64,000 nucleotides of DNA. It comes from Candidatus Methanocrinis natronophilus. GTDB taxonomy: Archaea > Halobacteriota > Methanosarcinia > Methanotrichales > Methanotrichaceae. The stretch covers positions 1-64,000 of the forward strand of contig JARFPK010000008.1 in assembly GCA_029167045.1 (NCBI GenBank), read 5' to 3'. Within the stretch, counting starts at the first letter, position 1. The number at the start of each line of letters is the position of its first letter. Position numbers and translations under genes: made by a program. The notes under the pieces are model-generated. The model was not told the origin of the DNA. It did no database searches and worked only from the letters and a program-made list of their open reading frames with translations. This document shows positions 1 to 7,970 of the stretch, piece by piece.

Positions 1-53
1 TGTGTACATCCCATCATTCCATTAAATAGTTATCGGTTAGCAGAAACAAAGGG

Positions 54-112
54 AAGGACTCCGCTTTCATCCCCACCCTGAAGGATGGGGACTTCCCGCT
101 TCGTCCTTTCCG
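54..112 (-). mobile_element. Possible IS200/IS605-family (TnpB-type) right-end remnant
   Basis: On the minus strand an 8-bp stem with a TTCA loop (positions 71-90, one G-T pair) sits inside a GCGGGAAGTCCCC...GGGGATGAAAGC context. This resembles the hairpin at the 3' end of many archaeal IS605-type elements, where the guide-like right-end RNA is made. No tnpB or tnpA is visible; the element would lie to the left of the window or be gone. The coding remnant that follows at 119 starts abruptly, which fits an insertion or deletion boundary here. Family assignment is from memory of such ends. Confidence 0.35.
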
Positions 113-118
113 ATCCTA

Positions 119-271
119 CAAGTTAAAGAGACGATCGCGGCCCTCAGGTCCTTCGAGATAGAGATCCTCGCCCCCTCCCACTGCACCGGCTTTGCCGCCG
201 CATCGGCCTTGGCCGCGGAGTTTGCGGACCTGTTCGTCGAAAACCGCGTGGGGACGCAGATCGTCCTATAA
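119..271 (+). pseudogene. 3' remnant of an MBL-fold metallohydrolase (COG1237-like)
   Basis: An open frame without a start codon runs to a TAA at 269-271. Its translation contains ILAPSHCTGFAAASALA and ends FVENRVGTQIVL. The SHCTG motif followed by a helix and a F-V-x-N-x-V-G-T tail is the C-terminal signature of the metallo-beta-lactamase-fold family that includes the 7,8-dihydropterin-6-methyl-4-(ribofuranosyl)aminobenzene-5'-phosphate synthase-like hydrolases. Everything N-terminal, including the HxHxDH metal motif, is absent, so only about 50 codons survive. The break coincides with the IS605-like hairpin just upstream. Confidence 0.65.
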
Positions 272-401
272 AGCCGGATGATAGAACGGGGTCGGCGGTC
301 TATCGGGGACGGTCCGCTCCCGGAAAAGGCCGGGAGGGTCTGCAACCAAGATCGAGATGAATTCAATTCGGGGATAGCCGGGGGCCGACGAGAGATCGAT
401 C

Positions 402-1928
402 TCATGGGGGAGGTCCGAACCGCGGGCAGACCCCCCTCGCCACCACCAGGGAGACGCCGGGCCTGGCCATCTCCAGAGATAGGAGCTCAATGATCTCTTC
501 CCGGCCTGAGGGAAGGTCCACGGTCTGCAGGTCGGGGACGATCGCCCTCAGCACCGGCGAGAGGTCGGGGACCCTCTGACCCCCCGTCATCGCCGCGACG
601 CCGTTGTTGAGGAGGACGACCAGAACCTCCCTCTCGTTATTGACGGCGTCTATCAGCCCCAAAAGGCCGGAGTGGGCGATGGCATAGTCGCCGATGATGG
701 CGACCCCTTTCTTCCCGAAGCCGCAGGCTACGGCCACGGAGGATCCGAGGCCGTAGACGACGTCCACCGCCCCCGGGGGGTCCCGGACCGCCCGGATGCT
801 GCACCCGGCGTCTCCCGCCACCGGTACCGGGAGGTCAGCGACCGCCTCGTAGAGGGGCAGGTAGGGGCAGTCGTCGCAGACGGTCTTCGAGGCGAGCCTC
901 TCATCGAACCTCTGGGGAGGGGCGGCGGGGCCGGGCTCCTCCCCCGAGATGATCAGATCTGCAGCCCTCTCCATATCCCCTTCCTCCATCCTCCCCCAGG
1001 GGAGGTGGCCTGTCAGCTTCCCGAATATATCGGCGCAGAGCATGAGCCTCGCCTCGATGAAGGGGGTCGGCTCCTCCGCCACCAGGATCTTATCGTGCTC
1101 AGATACGAACTCCCGGATCGCCTCTGCGGGGAGGGGGTGGGAGAAGCCGACGACCAGGAGGGGGTGGTCGGTCTTCGATGCAAAGGAGGCGGGCCTCCCT
1201 GAGGCTATGATCCCCAGGTCCCCTCCGCCTTCTTTCAGGAGGTTGAGGAAGGACCTCTCCGAGGCGGACCTCATCCTGGGGATGGCCGCCCCCCTGTACC
1301 TCTGATGGCGACCCTTCGCCGTCAGATCCCAGACCGACCGGTCGAAGCTCCCGAACCTCCCCGCCTCTCTCTTATCAGGATTGACCGAATTATAAGTTGA
1401 GATGATCTCCGATCCCGCATCCTTTCCCGCGAACTCGAAGGTGGTCCTCACCATCGCCGGCGCCCTGATCTCTTCGGATAGGGCGTAGGCCTCCTGGAGG
1501 GCGGGGAAAAGAAGGCCGGGGCCGGAGGGTTCCAGGACCGGGATCTCGCAGAGGGGGCCGTAGTTTCTGATATCCATCTCCGCCTGAGACCCTTTGGGCC
1601 CCACGTCCTCTCCCGCCAGGACGACGAGCCCCGCCCCTATGGAATGGGAGGGGGCTATGGATAGCGGGTCGGATAGGAGGTTTACGCCTAGGTGCTTCAC
1701 CAGGACGATCGACCTCCTCCCAGCGGCGGAGGCGCCCAGGGCCACCTCCATCGCCACCTTCTCGTTCATCGCCATCTGGGCACCTTCCCCCAGGGCCGGG
1801 ACGGCGTCGGTGACGGGGTAGCCGGGGACGTATAACCGGAGGGCGACCTCCAGGTCCAAGAGCGCCTCTCTCAGGGCGGCGACGCCTCCGGTGGGGGCTC
1901 TCCTCTCATATCCCGTCATATCGACCAT
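402..1928 (-). CDS. IorA-like thiamine-pyrophosphate-dependent 2-oxoacid oxidoreductase
   Basis: The 508-residue protein has the architecture of the alpha subunit of indolepyruvate ferredoxin oxidoreductase. The N-terminal pyrimidine-binding domain carries GEGAQMAMNEKVAMEVALGA and a KHLGVNLLSDPL segment. A middle transketolase-C-like domain follows, and the C-terminal TPP-binding domain has GDYAIAHSGLLGLIDAVNN, where Gly-Asp and the downstream Asn-Asn bind Mg-diphosphate. Typical IorA is about 600 residues or more and ends in a ferredoxin domain with two 4Fe-4S clusters; this one stops without it. No iorB lies in the window. The start ATG has no strong ribosome site. The product may be an IorA paralogue with another electron partner; substrate is not assigned. 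Confidence 0.72.
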   Translation of the reverse strand: MVDMTGYERRAPTGGVAALREALLDLEVALRLYVPGYPVTDAVPALGEGAQMAMNEKVAMEVALGASAAGRRSIVLVKHLGVNLLSDPLSIAPSHSIGAGLVVLAGEDVGPKGSQAEMDIRNYGPLCEIPVLEPSGPGLLFPALQEAYALSEEIRAPAMVRTTFEFAGKDAGSEIISTYNSVNPDKREAGRFGSFDRSVWDLTAKGRHQRYRGAAIPRMRSASERSFLNLLKEGGGDLGIIASGRPASFASKTDHPLLVVGFSHPLPAEAIREFVSEHDKILVAEEPTPFIEARLMLCADIFGKLTGHLPWGRMEEGDMERAADLIISGEEPGPAAPPQRFDERLASKTVCDDCPYLPLYEAVADLPVPVAGDAGCSIRAVRDPPGAVDVVYGLGSSVAVACGFGKKGVAIIGDYAIAHSGLLGLIDAVNNEREVLVVLLNNGVAAMTGGQRVPDLSPVLRAIVPDLQTVDLPSGREEIIELLSLEMARPGVSLVVARGVCPRFGPPP

Positions 1929-1990
1929 CCAAATCGCCTCAGCATATATCCCTCATCGCCTCCTGCCTTTGGGGCGATCCCGCCCCAGGG

Positions 1991-2884
1991 TCAGATCCCG
2001 GGGATCACCGACTCGGAGGACCTTCCGAAGAAGGGGATGGCGGCCAGAGCCCCGATCAGCCCCCGACCGGCGAGGACCGCCTCCACCCTCGTCTCTTTCG
2101 CCGTCTCGACCGCCAGCTCGTAGGGTATCCGCTCGGTCCTGCAGAGTTGGGAATACCTCTTTAGGGGCGAGGGATCGAAACCCCGGTAGACCGCCATCCC
2201 CGTCTCGTCGGAGACGGTGTACCGCTCCAGGAGGTCGCGGAAGTCCGAGAGCATCGGATCTGCCTTCCCGGGGAGGGCGGCGAACTCCACCGCCGTCGAG
2301 ACGCAGTTCTGGGTCTTGGTGGGGACGGGGAAGAGCTGGACGAGGGCGTGGGAGACGTACCTAGCCTCGGGCCTGTCGACCTTCGCGGCGATGTTGTGGA
2401 CGAGGGACCAGGTCGCCCCCTCGGTCTTGGAGTCGGTGTCGTCGACCCCGACGACGATCCTCTCCCTCCGGGGAAGGACGATCGTCCCCCTCCCCACCTT
2501 CCCGCCCCCTGACTCAGATACCCAGCTTCGCAGGACGTCCCCTGCCCTCGATCTGGAGACCGTCGCGCCGACGCCGCCGCCCCCGAGGCCGGCGTAGGTT
2601 ATCTCCACCTCGTCGTCTCCTACCAGGACGGACTCGATCCCCGCCGACCTTTTGGAGGAGGCGAGGCCCAGGTCGGCCTTCCCCGCCCGAACCCGATATC
2701 GGAACCACTCCCCAGCAGACCTCGCCTCCACCACCAGGGGTCCTTTGGAGTAGTGGTGGAGGGACCAGGCCCCGCCGCCGTAGCAGGAGGATCGTTCCAG
2801 GAGATCCGCCATGTCCCCTTCGGGGGACGCCACGGCGTGGATCTGCCTGTAGACTACTGCATAGGGATCTTCAAGGGTCAGCAA
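1991..2884 (-). CDS. Methanogenesis marker protein 11
   Basis: The 297-residue protein matches the methanogenesis marker 11 family, which is restricted to methanogens and related archaea and has no settled function. The central VVGVDDTDSKTEGATWSL segment is a TiaS-like DDT motif, and the NCVSTAVEF and YTVSDETGMAVYRGF segments are also typical. The start is a TTG preceded seven bases upstream by GAGGTG. A ten-base sequence CTGACCCTTG is duplicated in tandem over the start. The gene lies in the same orientation as truD upstream and the IorA-like gene downstream but with gaps of about 100 and 60 bases, so it may be transcribed on its own. Confidence 0.88.
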   Translation of the reverse strand: MLTLEDPYAVVYRQIHAVASPEGDMADLLERSSCYGGGAWSLHHYSKGPLVVEARSAGEWFRYRVRAGKADLGLASSKRSAGIESVLVGDDEVEITYAGLGGGGVGATVSRSRAGDVLRSWVSESGGGKVGRGTIVLPRRERIVVGVDDTDSKTEGATWSLVHNIAAKVDRPEARYVSHALVQLFPVPTKTQNCVSTAVEFAALPGKADPMLSDFRDLLERYTVSDETGMAVYRGFDPSPLKRYSQLCRTERIPYELAVETAKETRVEAVLAGRGLIGALAAIPFFGRSSESVIPGI

Positions 2885-2982
2885 GGGTCAGCACCTCGAG
2901 ATTATGGATCTTGCTCATCGCTCCTCTGGTTATGGCCTATATCCTATAAGATATCGGATGATGGGATCGAGGAGAGGCCGCC

Positions 2983-4281
2983 TTACCCCAGGCCTCCTCC
3001 CTCCGCAGGCTTCATGTACTCCCGCAGGACGACGGTGGCGTAAGAGCCCGCAGGAAGGTCGAAGTTGAGGAGGACACAAGCCCCACCCTCGATCTGCGCA
3101 ATCGGCTCGACCCGGAGGAGGGCGGGCCTGCGGCTACCGGGGGAACCGAGGTCGGGGTTCGCCTCGACCCGGAAGTCTGAGAGGTCCACCCCTTCCTCCT
3201 CCAGGACCGACCTCTCGATCTCCCCCGGGAGGCCATCGGCCAGGGCAGAGCTGTGGCCCAAGAGGGGGAGGGTGACGAAGGCCCTTCCCCTCTCGGCGAG
3301 CCTGCTGACGGCGTCGAGGTTCGATTTGTCGACGGCCTGGATCTTATCGACGTCGGGGAGTCCTCCCTTCGAGAAGCAGACGACGTCCCCCTCCACCGCC
3401 CTGTCGAGGGGCAGGCCGGACCTCATCCTCCGGGAGAGGATCCTGTTGAAGAGGAGGGACTGGTAGGCGTGGACGAAGAGCCTCTTGAGGTTCGTCGCCA
3501 GGACGTCGAAGGAGCGGGCGAAGTCCCTCTCCTCCTGGAGGCGGGCCATCATCGCCCTTTCGTACCTTAGGCGGAGGGGGTACTCCTTCAGGGCGGCTGC
3601 GAAGTCCCGGTCGGCTAGGAGCCGTCCTCGGGCCTCTCTCGTATCCTGCGGCTCTCCGGGGAAGGGGTGGGCGAGGTAGGTCATCGCCGCCCTCTCCGGC
3701 TCGCCCCTCACCAGGGCCTCGCCGACGAGGTGGGTGACGGGCCTCACCTCTCCGAACCTCTGGACCCCGAAGTAGTTGGGAAGGCCCCCTAGATCCTCGA
3801 TCTCTTCGGTCACCGTGGCGACGCGACGGGCCGCCTCTCTGTCGTCGAGGTCGACCTCCCTTATCCTAACGGCGAACCGGTTTCCTCGAAGGTCCCCCAG
3901 GGATACCCCCCGGTTGGACCTTCCCAGGACCCTTATCTTGACGCCGGGGAGGGCGACCCGTCGTAGCGCCTCCTCCTCGAGGGCCATGATGCTCATCCTC
4001 TGCCGGGTGACGGCTTTCTTGTCCTTGGTCCCGGCCCAGCCGAACCTCTTCTGGCTTATCTGGAGCTGCCGGGATAGGTCTCTGACCAGGTGGTGGGTCT
4101 CCCAGTTGACCTTCTCCACCTCGACGACGAGGTAGCGCCCTCCTTCGTAGCTCTGACCTTCATAGATCTCCTCGACGACGAAGTCGCTGCTTTCGGTCCG
4201 GAGCCGCCCTCCGCATCCGGGGGAGTCGGTGGCGTAAAGCTCCATCCCCAGGAGCCGGTCGGACTGCAGAGCTTCCATCAT
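2983..4281 (-). CDS. truD: tRNA pseudouridine(13) synthase TruD
   Basis: The product is an archaeal TruD-family pseudouridine synthase (432 residues), which in other archaea modifies U13 of tRNA. The N-terminal catalytic half contains RTESSDFVVEEI and GWAGTKDKKAVTRQ, where the Asp in TKDK is the catalytic residue, and NYFGVQRFG follows. The family's insertion domain is present in the middle, and the C-terminus contains FHAYQS-like and LLGHSSAL segments. The ATG ATG start at 4281 follows GGAGG at nine bases. It begins 19 bases after pth2, which suggests a pth2-truD operon. Confidence 0.93.
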   Translation of the reverse strand: MMEALQSDRLLGMELYATDSPGCGGRLRTESSDFVVEEIYEGQSYEGGRYLVVEVEKVNWETHHLVRDLSRQLQISQKRFGWAGTKDKKAVTRQRMSIMALEEEALRRVALPGVKIRVLGRSNRGVSLGDLRGNRFAVRIREVDLDDREAARRVATVTEEIEDLGGLPNYFGVQRFGEVRPVTHLVGEALVRGEPERAAMTYLAHPFPGEPQDTREARGRLLADRDFAAALKEYPLRLRYERAMMARLQEERDFARSFDVLATNLKRLFVHAYQSLLFNRILSRRMRSGLPLDRAVEGDVVCFSKGGLPDVDKIQAVDKSNLDAVSRLAERGRAFVTLPLLGHSSALADGLPGEIERSVLEEEGVDLSDFRVEANPDLGSPGSRRPALLRVEPIAQIEGGACVLLNFDLPAGSYATVVLREYMKPAEGGGLG

Positions 4282-4300
4282 CTCATATCGCCTCCGCCCC

Positions 4301-4645
4301 TCAGACGAGCTTCAAGCTTCCGGTGATCCTGTCGAGGAGGGCGGCCGGGGCGGGGCCCAGGCCCAGAGCGGTGACCGTCCCCGGGGGGATCTCGGTGAGC
4401 CCGGCATCGATGACTATAGCCGAGGCGACCCCAGCCCTCTCCGCCTCGTCCCTCAACCTGAAGATCTCCTGGAGGGTGGGGGCCTTGAGGACGATCTTCC
4501 TCTGACCCCCCTCCTTCCAGTCTCTGACAGCCCTTTTTTCCGCCCTCTCCATCGCCAGGACCGCAGCGTGGGCGACCTGGACCGCCATCTTCCCAGAAGA
4601 GAGCTTCAGATCTTCGCGGATCACTATGCATTGCTTGAACTCCAT
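4301..4645 (-). CDS. pth2: Peptidyl-tRNA hydrolase, Pth2 type
   Basis: This 114-residue protein is the archaeal/eukaryotic-type peptidyl-tRNA hydrolase, which recycles tRNA by cleaving peptidyl-tRNA released from stalled ribosomes. It begins FKQCIVIREDLKLSSGKMAV, the conserved N-terminal strand with the Lys of the active-site region, and continues with QVAHAAV and VIDAGLTEIPPGT, then LGLGPAP, all standard Pth2 motifs. A longer reading frame exists upstream, but the family begins within a few residues of the ATG at 4645, so that start is chosen. It heads a probable two-gene unit with truD. Confidence 0.94.
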   Translation of the reverse strand: MEFKQCIVIREDLKLSSGKMAVQVAHAAVLAMERAEKRAVRDWKEGGQRKIVLKAPTLQEIFRLRDEAERAGVASAIVIDAGLTEIPPGTVTALGLGPAPAALLDRITGSLKLV

Positions 4646-4827
4646 GATGGCGGGGGTTAGAGGGCCCATAGGATAAAAGGATAGACTCCCCCCTTTCCCA
4701 AAGGGCGGACCATCGGCCTCGGATCCGCCCAAGCCCAGAACGGGGCAAGAAGGGGAGGAGCCACCCGGCTTCGGCTCTCAGGAGAGGCCAGGTAGAGGAA
4801 AAGGGGATGGAGGGGATCTTCGCCCCT

Positions 4828-6141
4828 TCAGGCCTCTCCCGTCATCACCTTTACACAGAGGGGGCTTTTGACGATGTTTCCGAGCTTCGCCCCGATGAGG
4901 TACTCCAGGTTCTTGTCGGCGGCGATGTCCAGGATCCTCTGGGTGACTACACCGTCGAAGATAACCCCGGCGACGTCCCCGTTCGAATCCTTCAGCTCTT
5001 TTGCGAGGTCCCTCACCGCCACCTCCCGGACGACGTTCTGGTTCCGGTCGAAGAGGCGGGCGGAGAGGGTCCCGTTGAGGGCTTCCAGGTGGGGCTGGAA
5101 CCAGAGGCCGGCCTCCTCCACCGTCATCTCTTCTTCTTCGACGATCTCGGGCTCCGCCTCGAAATCCATCTCAGGGACCGGCTCATGGACCTGGATGGAG
5201 GTCTGGACTTCCGCAGACCTCTCCGTCCCCCGGCTGATCCGGACCGGTCTCTCCCTGATGAGGCTCTTCCTCCTGGTGGTGGACTCGCGCTTCTGCTTCT
5301 TTGATAGGGGCTTGATCTTGTAGTAGTCCAGGACCTGTTCTACGGGGATCTTCTGGCGGAGGGCCCGGACGATCTCCTTCTGGGACATATCCTCGACGCA
5401 CTTGCCCTCCGGGGCTCTGGCGACGTAGTCGATGTCGGCGACCTGGAGGAGCTCCTTGACTATCAGCTCTCCGCCCCGGTCTCCATCGGTGAAGGCCGTC
5501 ACCACCTTCTTGCTACATAGTTCAGCGATGGTGGCGGGTACGTTGGTGCCGCCGACGGCTACGGCGTTCTTGATGCCGTAGCGGAGGAGGTTGAGGACGT
5601 CGGCCCTCCCCTCCACCACCAGGATGGCGTCGGAGTCGAGGACGTTGGGGCCTGCAGGAAGCCGGTCAGGACCGATGTGGGTGATCTCCTCCACCCGGAC
5701 GGACTGTTTGATCTGCTCGGTGATACCCTGGGTGTCCAGGATGTTCTCGTCGAACATCTCCATGATGATCTGTTTCGCCCGGTCGACGACGTACCTCCTC
5801 TTGGATGCCCTGACGTCCTCGATGTTGGAGACCTTTATCCTGGCTATGCAGGGTCCTACCCGGTCGATCGTTTCGAGGGCGGAGGCGAGGATCGCCGTCT
5901 CGACCTTGTCGAAGGACGAGGGTATGGAGACCGTCCCGCTGGATTTGCCGCTGCTGGAGGTGATCTGGACGTCGATACGGCCTATCCGGCCGGCCTTCTG
6001 GAGGTCTCTCAGGTCGAGGTCGCTTCCCAGGAGACCTTCGGTCTGGCCGAATATGGCGCCGACGACATCGGGCCTCTCCACGATCCCGTCTGCGGCTATC
6101 TCAGCGTGAATTACGTATTTAGTGGTATCAACATTTTGCAT
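4828..6141 (-). CDS. dnaG: DNA primase DnaG (archaeal, exosome-associated)
   Basis: Archaeal DnaG of about 437 residues. The TOPRIM domain is clear: [15 protein letters not shown] near residue 175 supplies the catalytic Glu, and [12 protein letters not shown] near residue 215 supplies the DxD. In archaea this protein is mainly a poly(A)-binding component of the RNA exosome and also shows primase activity. The C-terminal third is rich in Glu and Arg and less conserved. Several starts are possible (GTG 6150, ATG 6144, ATG 6141); GAGGTG six bases upstream favours 6141, which gives the family-like N-terminus [15 protein letters not shown]. It is followed after about 180 bases by pth2. Confidence 0.94.
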   Translation of the reverse strand: MQNVDTTKYVIHAEIAADGIVERPDVVGAIFGQTEGLLGSDLDLRDLQKAGRIGRIDVQITSSSGKSSGTVSIPSSFDKVETAILASALETIDRVGPCIARIKVSNIEDVRASKRRYVVDRAKQIIMEMFDENILDTQGITEQIKQSVRVEEITHIGPDRLPAGPNVLDSDAILVVEGRADVLNLLRYGIKNAVAVGGTNVPATIAELCSKKVVTAFTDGDRGGELIVKELLQVADIDYVARAPEGKCVEDMSQKEIVRALRQKIPVEQVLDYYKIKPLSKKQKRESTTRRKSLIRERPVRISRGTERSAEVQTSIQVHEPVPEMDFEAEPEIVEEEEMTVEEAGLWFQPHLEALNGTLSARLFDRNQNVVREVAVRDLAKELKDSNGDVAGVIFDGVVTQRILDIAADKNLEYLIGAKLGNIVKSPLCVKVMTGEA

Positions 6142-6549
6142 CATAGACACCTCAATTTTTAAAATAGATAAATAAATACACGCACAGCTCCAACCTCCGG
6201 CTAACGCTGCACCTTCCCTGAATCCAGCCAGGAGCCGAAGAACCCCAGCACATCATTTTTTTAGAGGATGATGGTGAATGTGTATCTATCTAGCTATCTT
6301 GCTTGATGGGCATCAACTACGTGATTTTGAGCATCATCTCGGCGATCTGACTTCTCCAATCGGGTTCGCATCCTTCTTCAAGTCGGATCGTTGGTAGTCC
6401 AGATCCCGCCATAGAGGTCATCTCTTCAGGATCTATTCTCGTATTTTAATATATCATCCAGAGCATGAAGATCTCACCGATGATCCTCCGGCCCGCAAAA
6501 TTAGCCTTTGCGAGCGACCGCCGTTGCCTAGAAATAGAACAAATCTAGT
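6142..6549. other. Intergenic region upstream of dnaG, no gene seen
   Basis: About 400 bases between the dnaG start and the nmd3 stop. Base composition is more AT-rich than the flanking genes, and no reading frame with family features or tRNA fold was found. The first 40 bases upstream of dnaG are AT-rich (AAAATTGAGGTG, AAATAGATAAATAAAT) and probably hold its promoter. A run of seven T at about 6256-6262 and an ATTTTAATATATC segment near 6453 are the only other marked features. Confidence 0.5.
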
Positions 6550-7644
6550 TTAATAACTTTGTGGTGGAGGTTGAAGCGGCTCCACCCCCCCGATCCTCTC
6601 CTGGGGGGGTAGGAGGACGAGCTCACCCCTGAATCTCAAAAACTCGACCTCGTCCCCAACCCCGGCGGTCAGAAGGCCGGGCCTGGATGCGGAGACGGTC
6701 CTATAGCTCACCGGATCCAAAACCTCCAGGACGTCCCGGTCCGCCGCCACCACCACGCACCTCTCAGCGGAGGATCGGTTCCCCACCACCGGGGCATCTT
6801 CAGACTCTTCTATAGAGAGATAGACCCTATTTCCGTCGAGGAGGGATCTGCAAGCGGTCCTCTTGCCCTCAAACCTCCTCACCTCCAGGAAGGTCCCCCT
6901 CGCCCATACCAGGTCCCCGGCCTTGAGCCTCGGGAGCCTCACCAGGATGTTCGTCCGGTGGACGTTCTTTCCGTCCTTCACCCCCACCAGCTTGTAAGAT
7001 TCACCGGAGGTCCCCCCAAAGCGATCGTGGATCGCCCTGGCGATATATCTCCCCTGCTGGGTCGATCCTACCACCAGATCGATGCCGCCTTTGACGACCT
7101 TCGTCTCCTGGATGAAGGAGAGGCGGTCCCCCCTTTCGAAGGCGGCCTCCGTCGCCCGCTCGGCGATATTCCGGCACTCCTCCACCTCCTCTGGCGCTGG
7201 CGCCCCCGCCGACCCCCTCACCTGGACCGTCGCTTCGTAGTAATTTCCCGCCATCCTGCTGCACCTCTCGCAGGTCGCCTGCCGGACGGTGGCCTCGACG
7301 GTCTTCGCCTCCTCCGCAGGAATCTCGCCGAACTTCCCGGAGAGGGTGACGGTGGCCCGGTACTGGGTGGCGTTCTTCTTCTTGACCGATATGGAGATCT
7401 CGGGGTCGAGGAGATCCTGGTGGATGCGCGCCTCCCCGGCGACGGCATCGGAGATGAGATCCTCGATGGGCTCATCGTCCTTCTGCCACCGTCCCCGGAC
7501 GGGGTGGGAGCCGCAGACGGGGCAGACGGTCAACTCCACGGCCTCGGGGGTCTGGAGGAGGACGGCCATCCCGCGACGGCAGCGGTCGCATACCCCCAGG
7601 GGCGAGGGCTCGCCGCATCGAGGGCAGATGCTTTCGTGGATCAC
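6550..7644 (-). CDS. nmd3: NMD3 family 60S ribosomal export/assembly protein homologue
   Basis: The 364-residue protein has the Cys-rich N-terminus of NMD3: CPRCGEPSPLGVCDRC, CPVCGSHP and CERCSRM give paired CxxC zinc-binding motifs, followed by an FxExxKxVKGG-like FIQETKVVKGGIDLVVGS segment. In eukaryotes NMD3 is the adaptor for large-subunit export; archaeal homologues probably act in late ribosome assembly. A longer upstream reading frame is an out-of-frame shadow of the preceding gene; the GTG at 7644 overlaps the TGA of the DUF424 gene, a translational-coupling arrangement. Third gene of the unit mcm-DUF424-nmd3. The C-terminus is low in conserved motifs. Confidence 0.87.
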   Translation of the reverse strand: MIHESICPRCGEPSPLGVCDRCRRGMAVLLQTPEAVELTVCPVCGSHPVRGRWQKDDEPIEDLISDAVAGEARIHQDLLDPEISISVKKKNATQYRATVTLSGKFGEIPAEEAKTVEATVRQATCERCSRMAGNYYEATVQVRGSAGAPAPEEVEECRNIAERATEAAFERGDRLSFIQETKVVKGGIDLVVGSTQQGRYIARAIHDRFGGTSGESYKLVGVKDGKNVHRTNILVRLPRLKAGDLVWARGTFLEVRRFEGKRTACRSLLDGNRVYLSIEESEDAPVVGNRSSAERCVVVAADRDVLEVLDPVSYRTVSASRPGLLTAGVGDEVEFLRFRGELVLLPPQERIGGVEPLQPPPQSY

Positions 7645-7961
7645 ATCCGCACCATTTGGGCGGTGGGGACTCCGTCGATCCGGATGACGTTCTTGTCGTC
7701 GATGCAGCTCGTCTCCATGGCGCAGGCGACCGCCCTCTCCCCCACCAGGTTGGCTATGGTGGCGCCGGCGAGGGCCTCCGCCACCTCCCGGGCCGTCGCC
7801 TCCTCCTCGCCGAAGAAGGCGGACTCCACCGTCAAGCATAGCTTCCCCTCTTCGAAGGTCTTTCCCAACAGGTCCCGGTCGCAGACCGCCACCATCACCT
7901 CTCCGCGGACTCTGTGGACCTTGAGGCACATGATCTCTGGTCTCTTATCGTCGTCTTCCAT
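7641..7961 (-). CDS. DUF424 family protein
   Basis: A 106-residue protein of the archaeal DUF424 family. It shows MCLKVHRVRGEVMVAVCDRD, then the LLGKTFEEGKLCLTV strand, ATIANLVGERAVACA and the terminal VPTAQMV, all features of this small conserved family. Homologues are often encoded beside nmd3 or other ribosome-assembly genes, and that is the case here: the gene lies 9 bases after mcm and its stop overlaps the nmd3 GTG start. The biochemical function is unknown; a link to RNA or ribosome metabolism is only suggested by this neighbourhood. Confidence 0.85.
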   Translation of the reverse strand: MEDDDKRPEIMCLKVHRVRGEVMVAVCDRDLLGKTFEEGKLCLTVESAFFGEEEATAREVAEALAGATIANLVGERAVACAMETSCIDDKNVIRIDGVPTAQMVRM

Positions 7962-7970
7962 GGTATCACA

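Noticed and set aside
6395-6420. GGGTTCGCATCC in the dnaG upstream region, resembling a tRNA T-arm
   Set aside because: The flanking bases do not form the five-pair T stem, and no acceptor, anticodon or D arm can be built around it.
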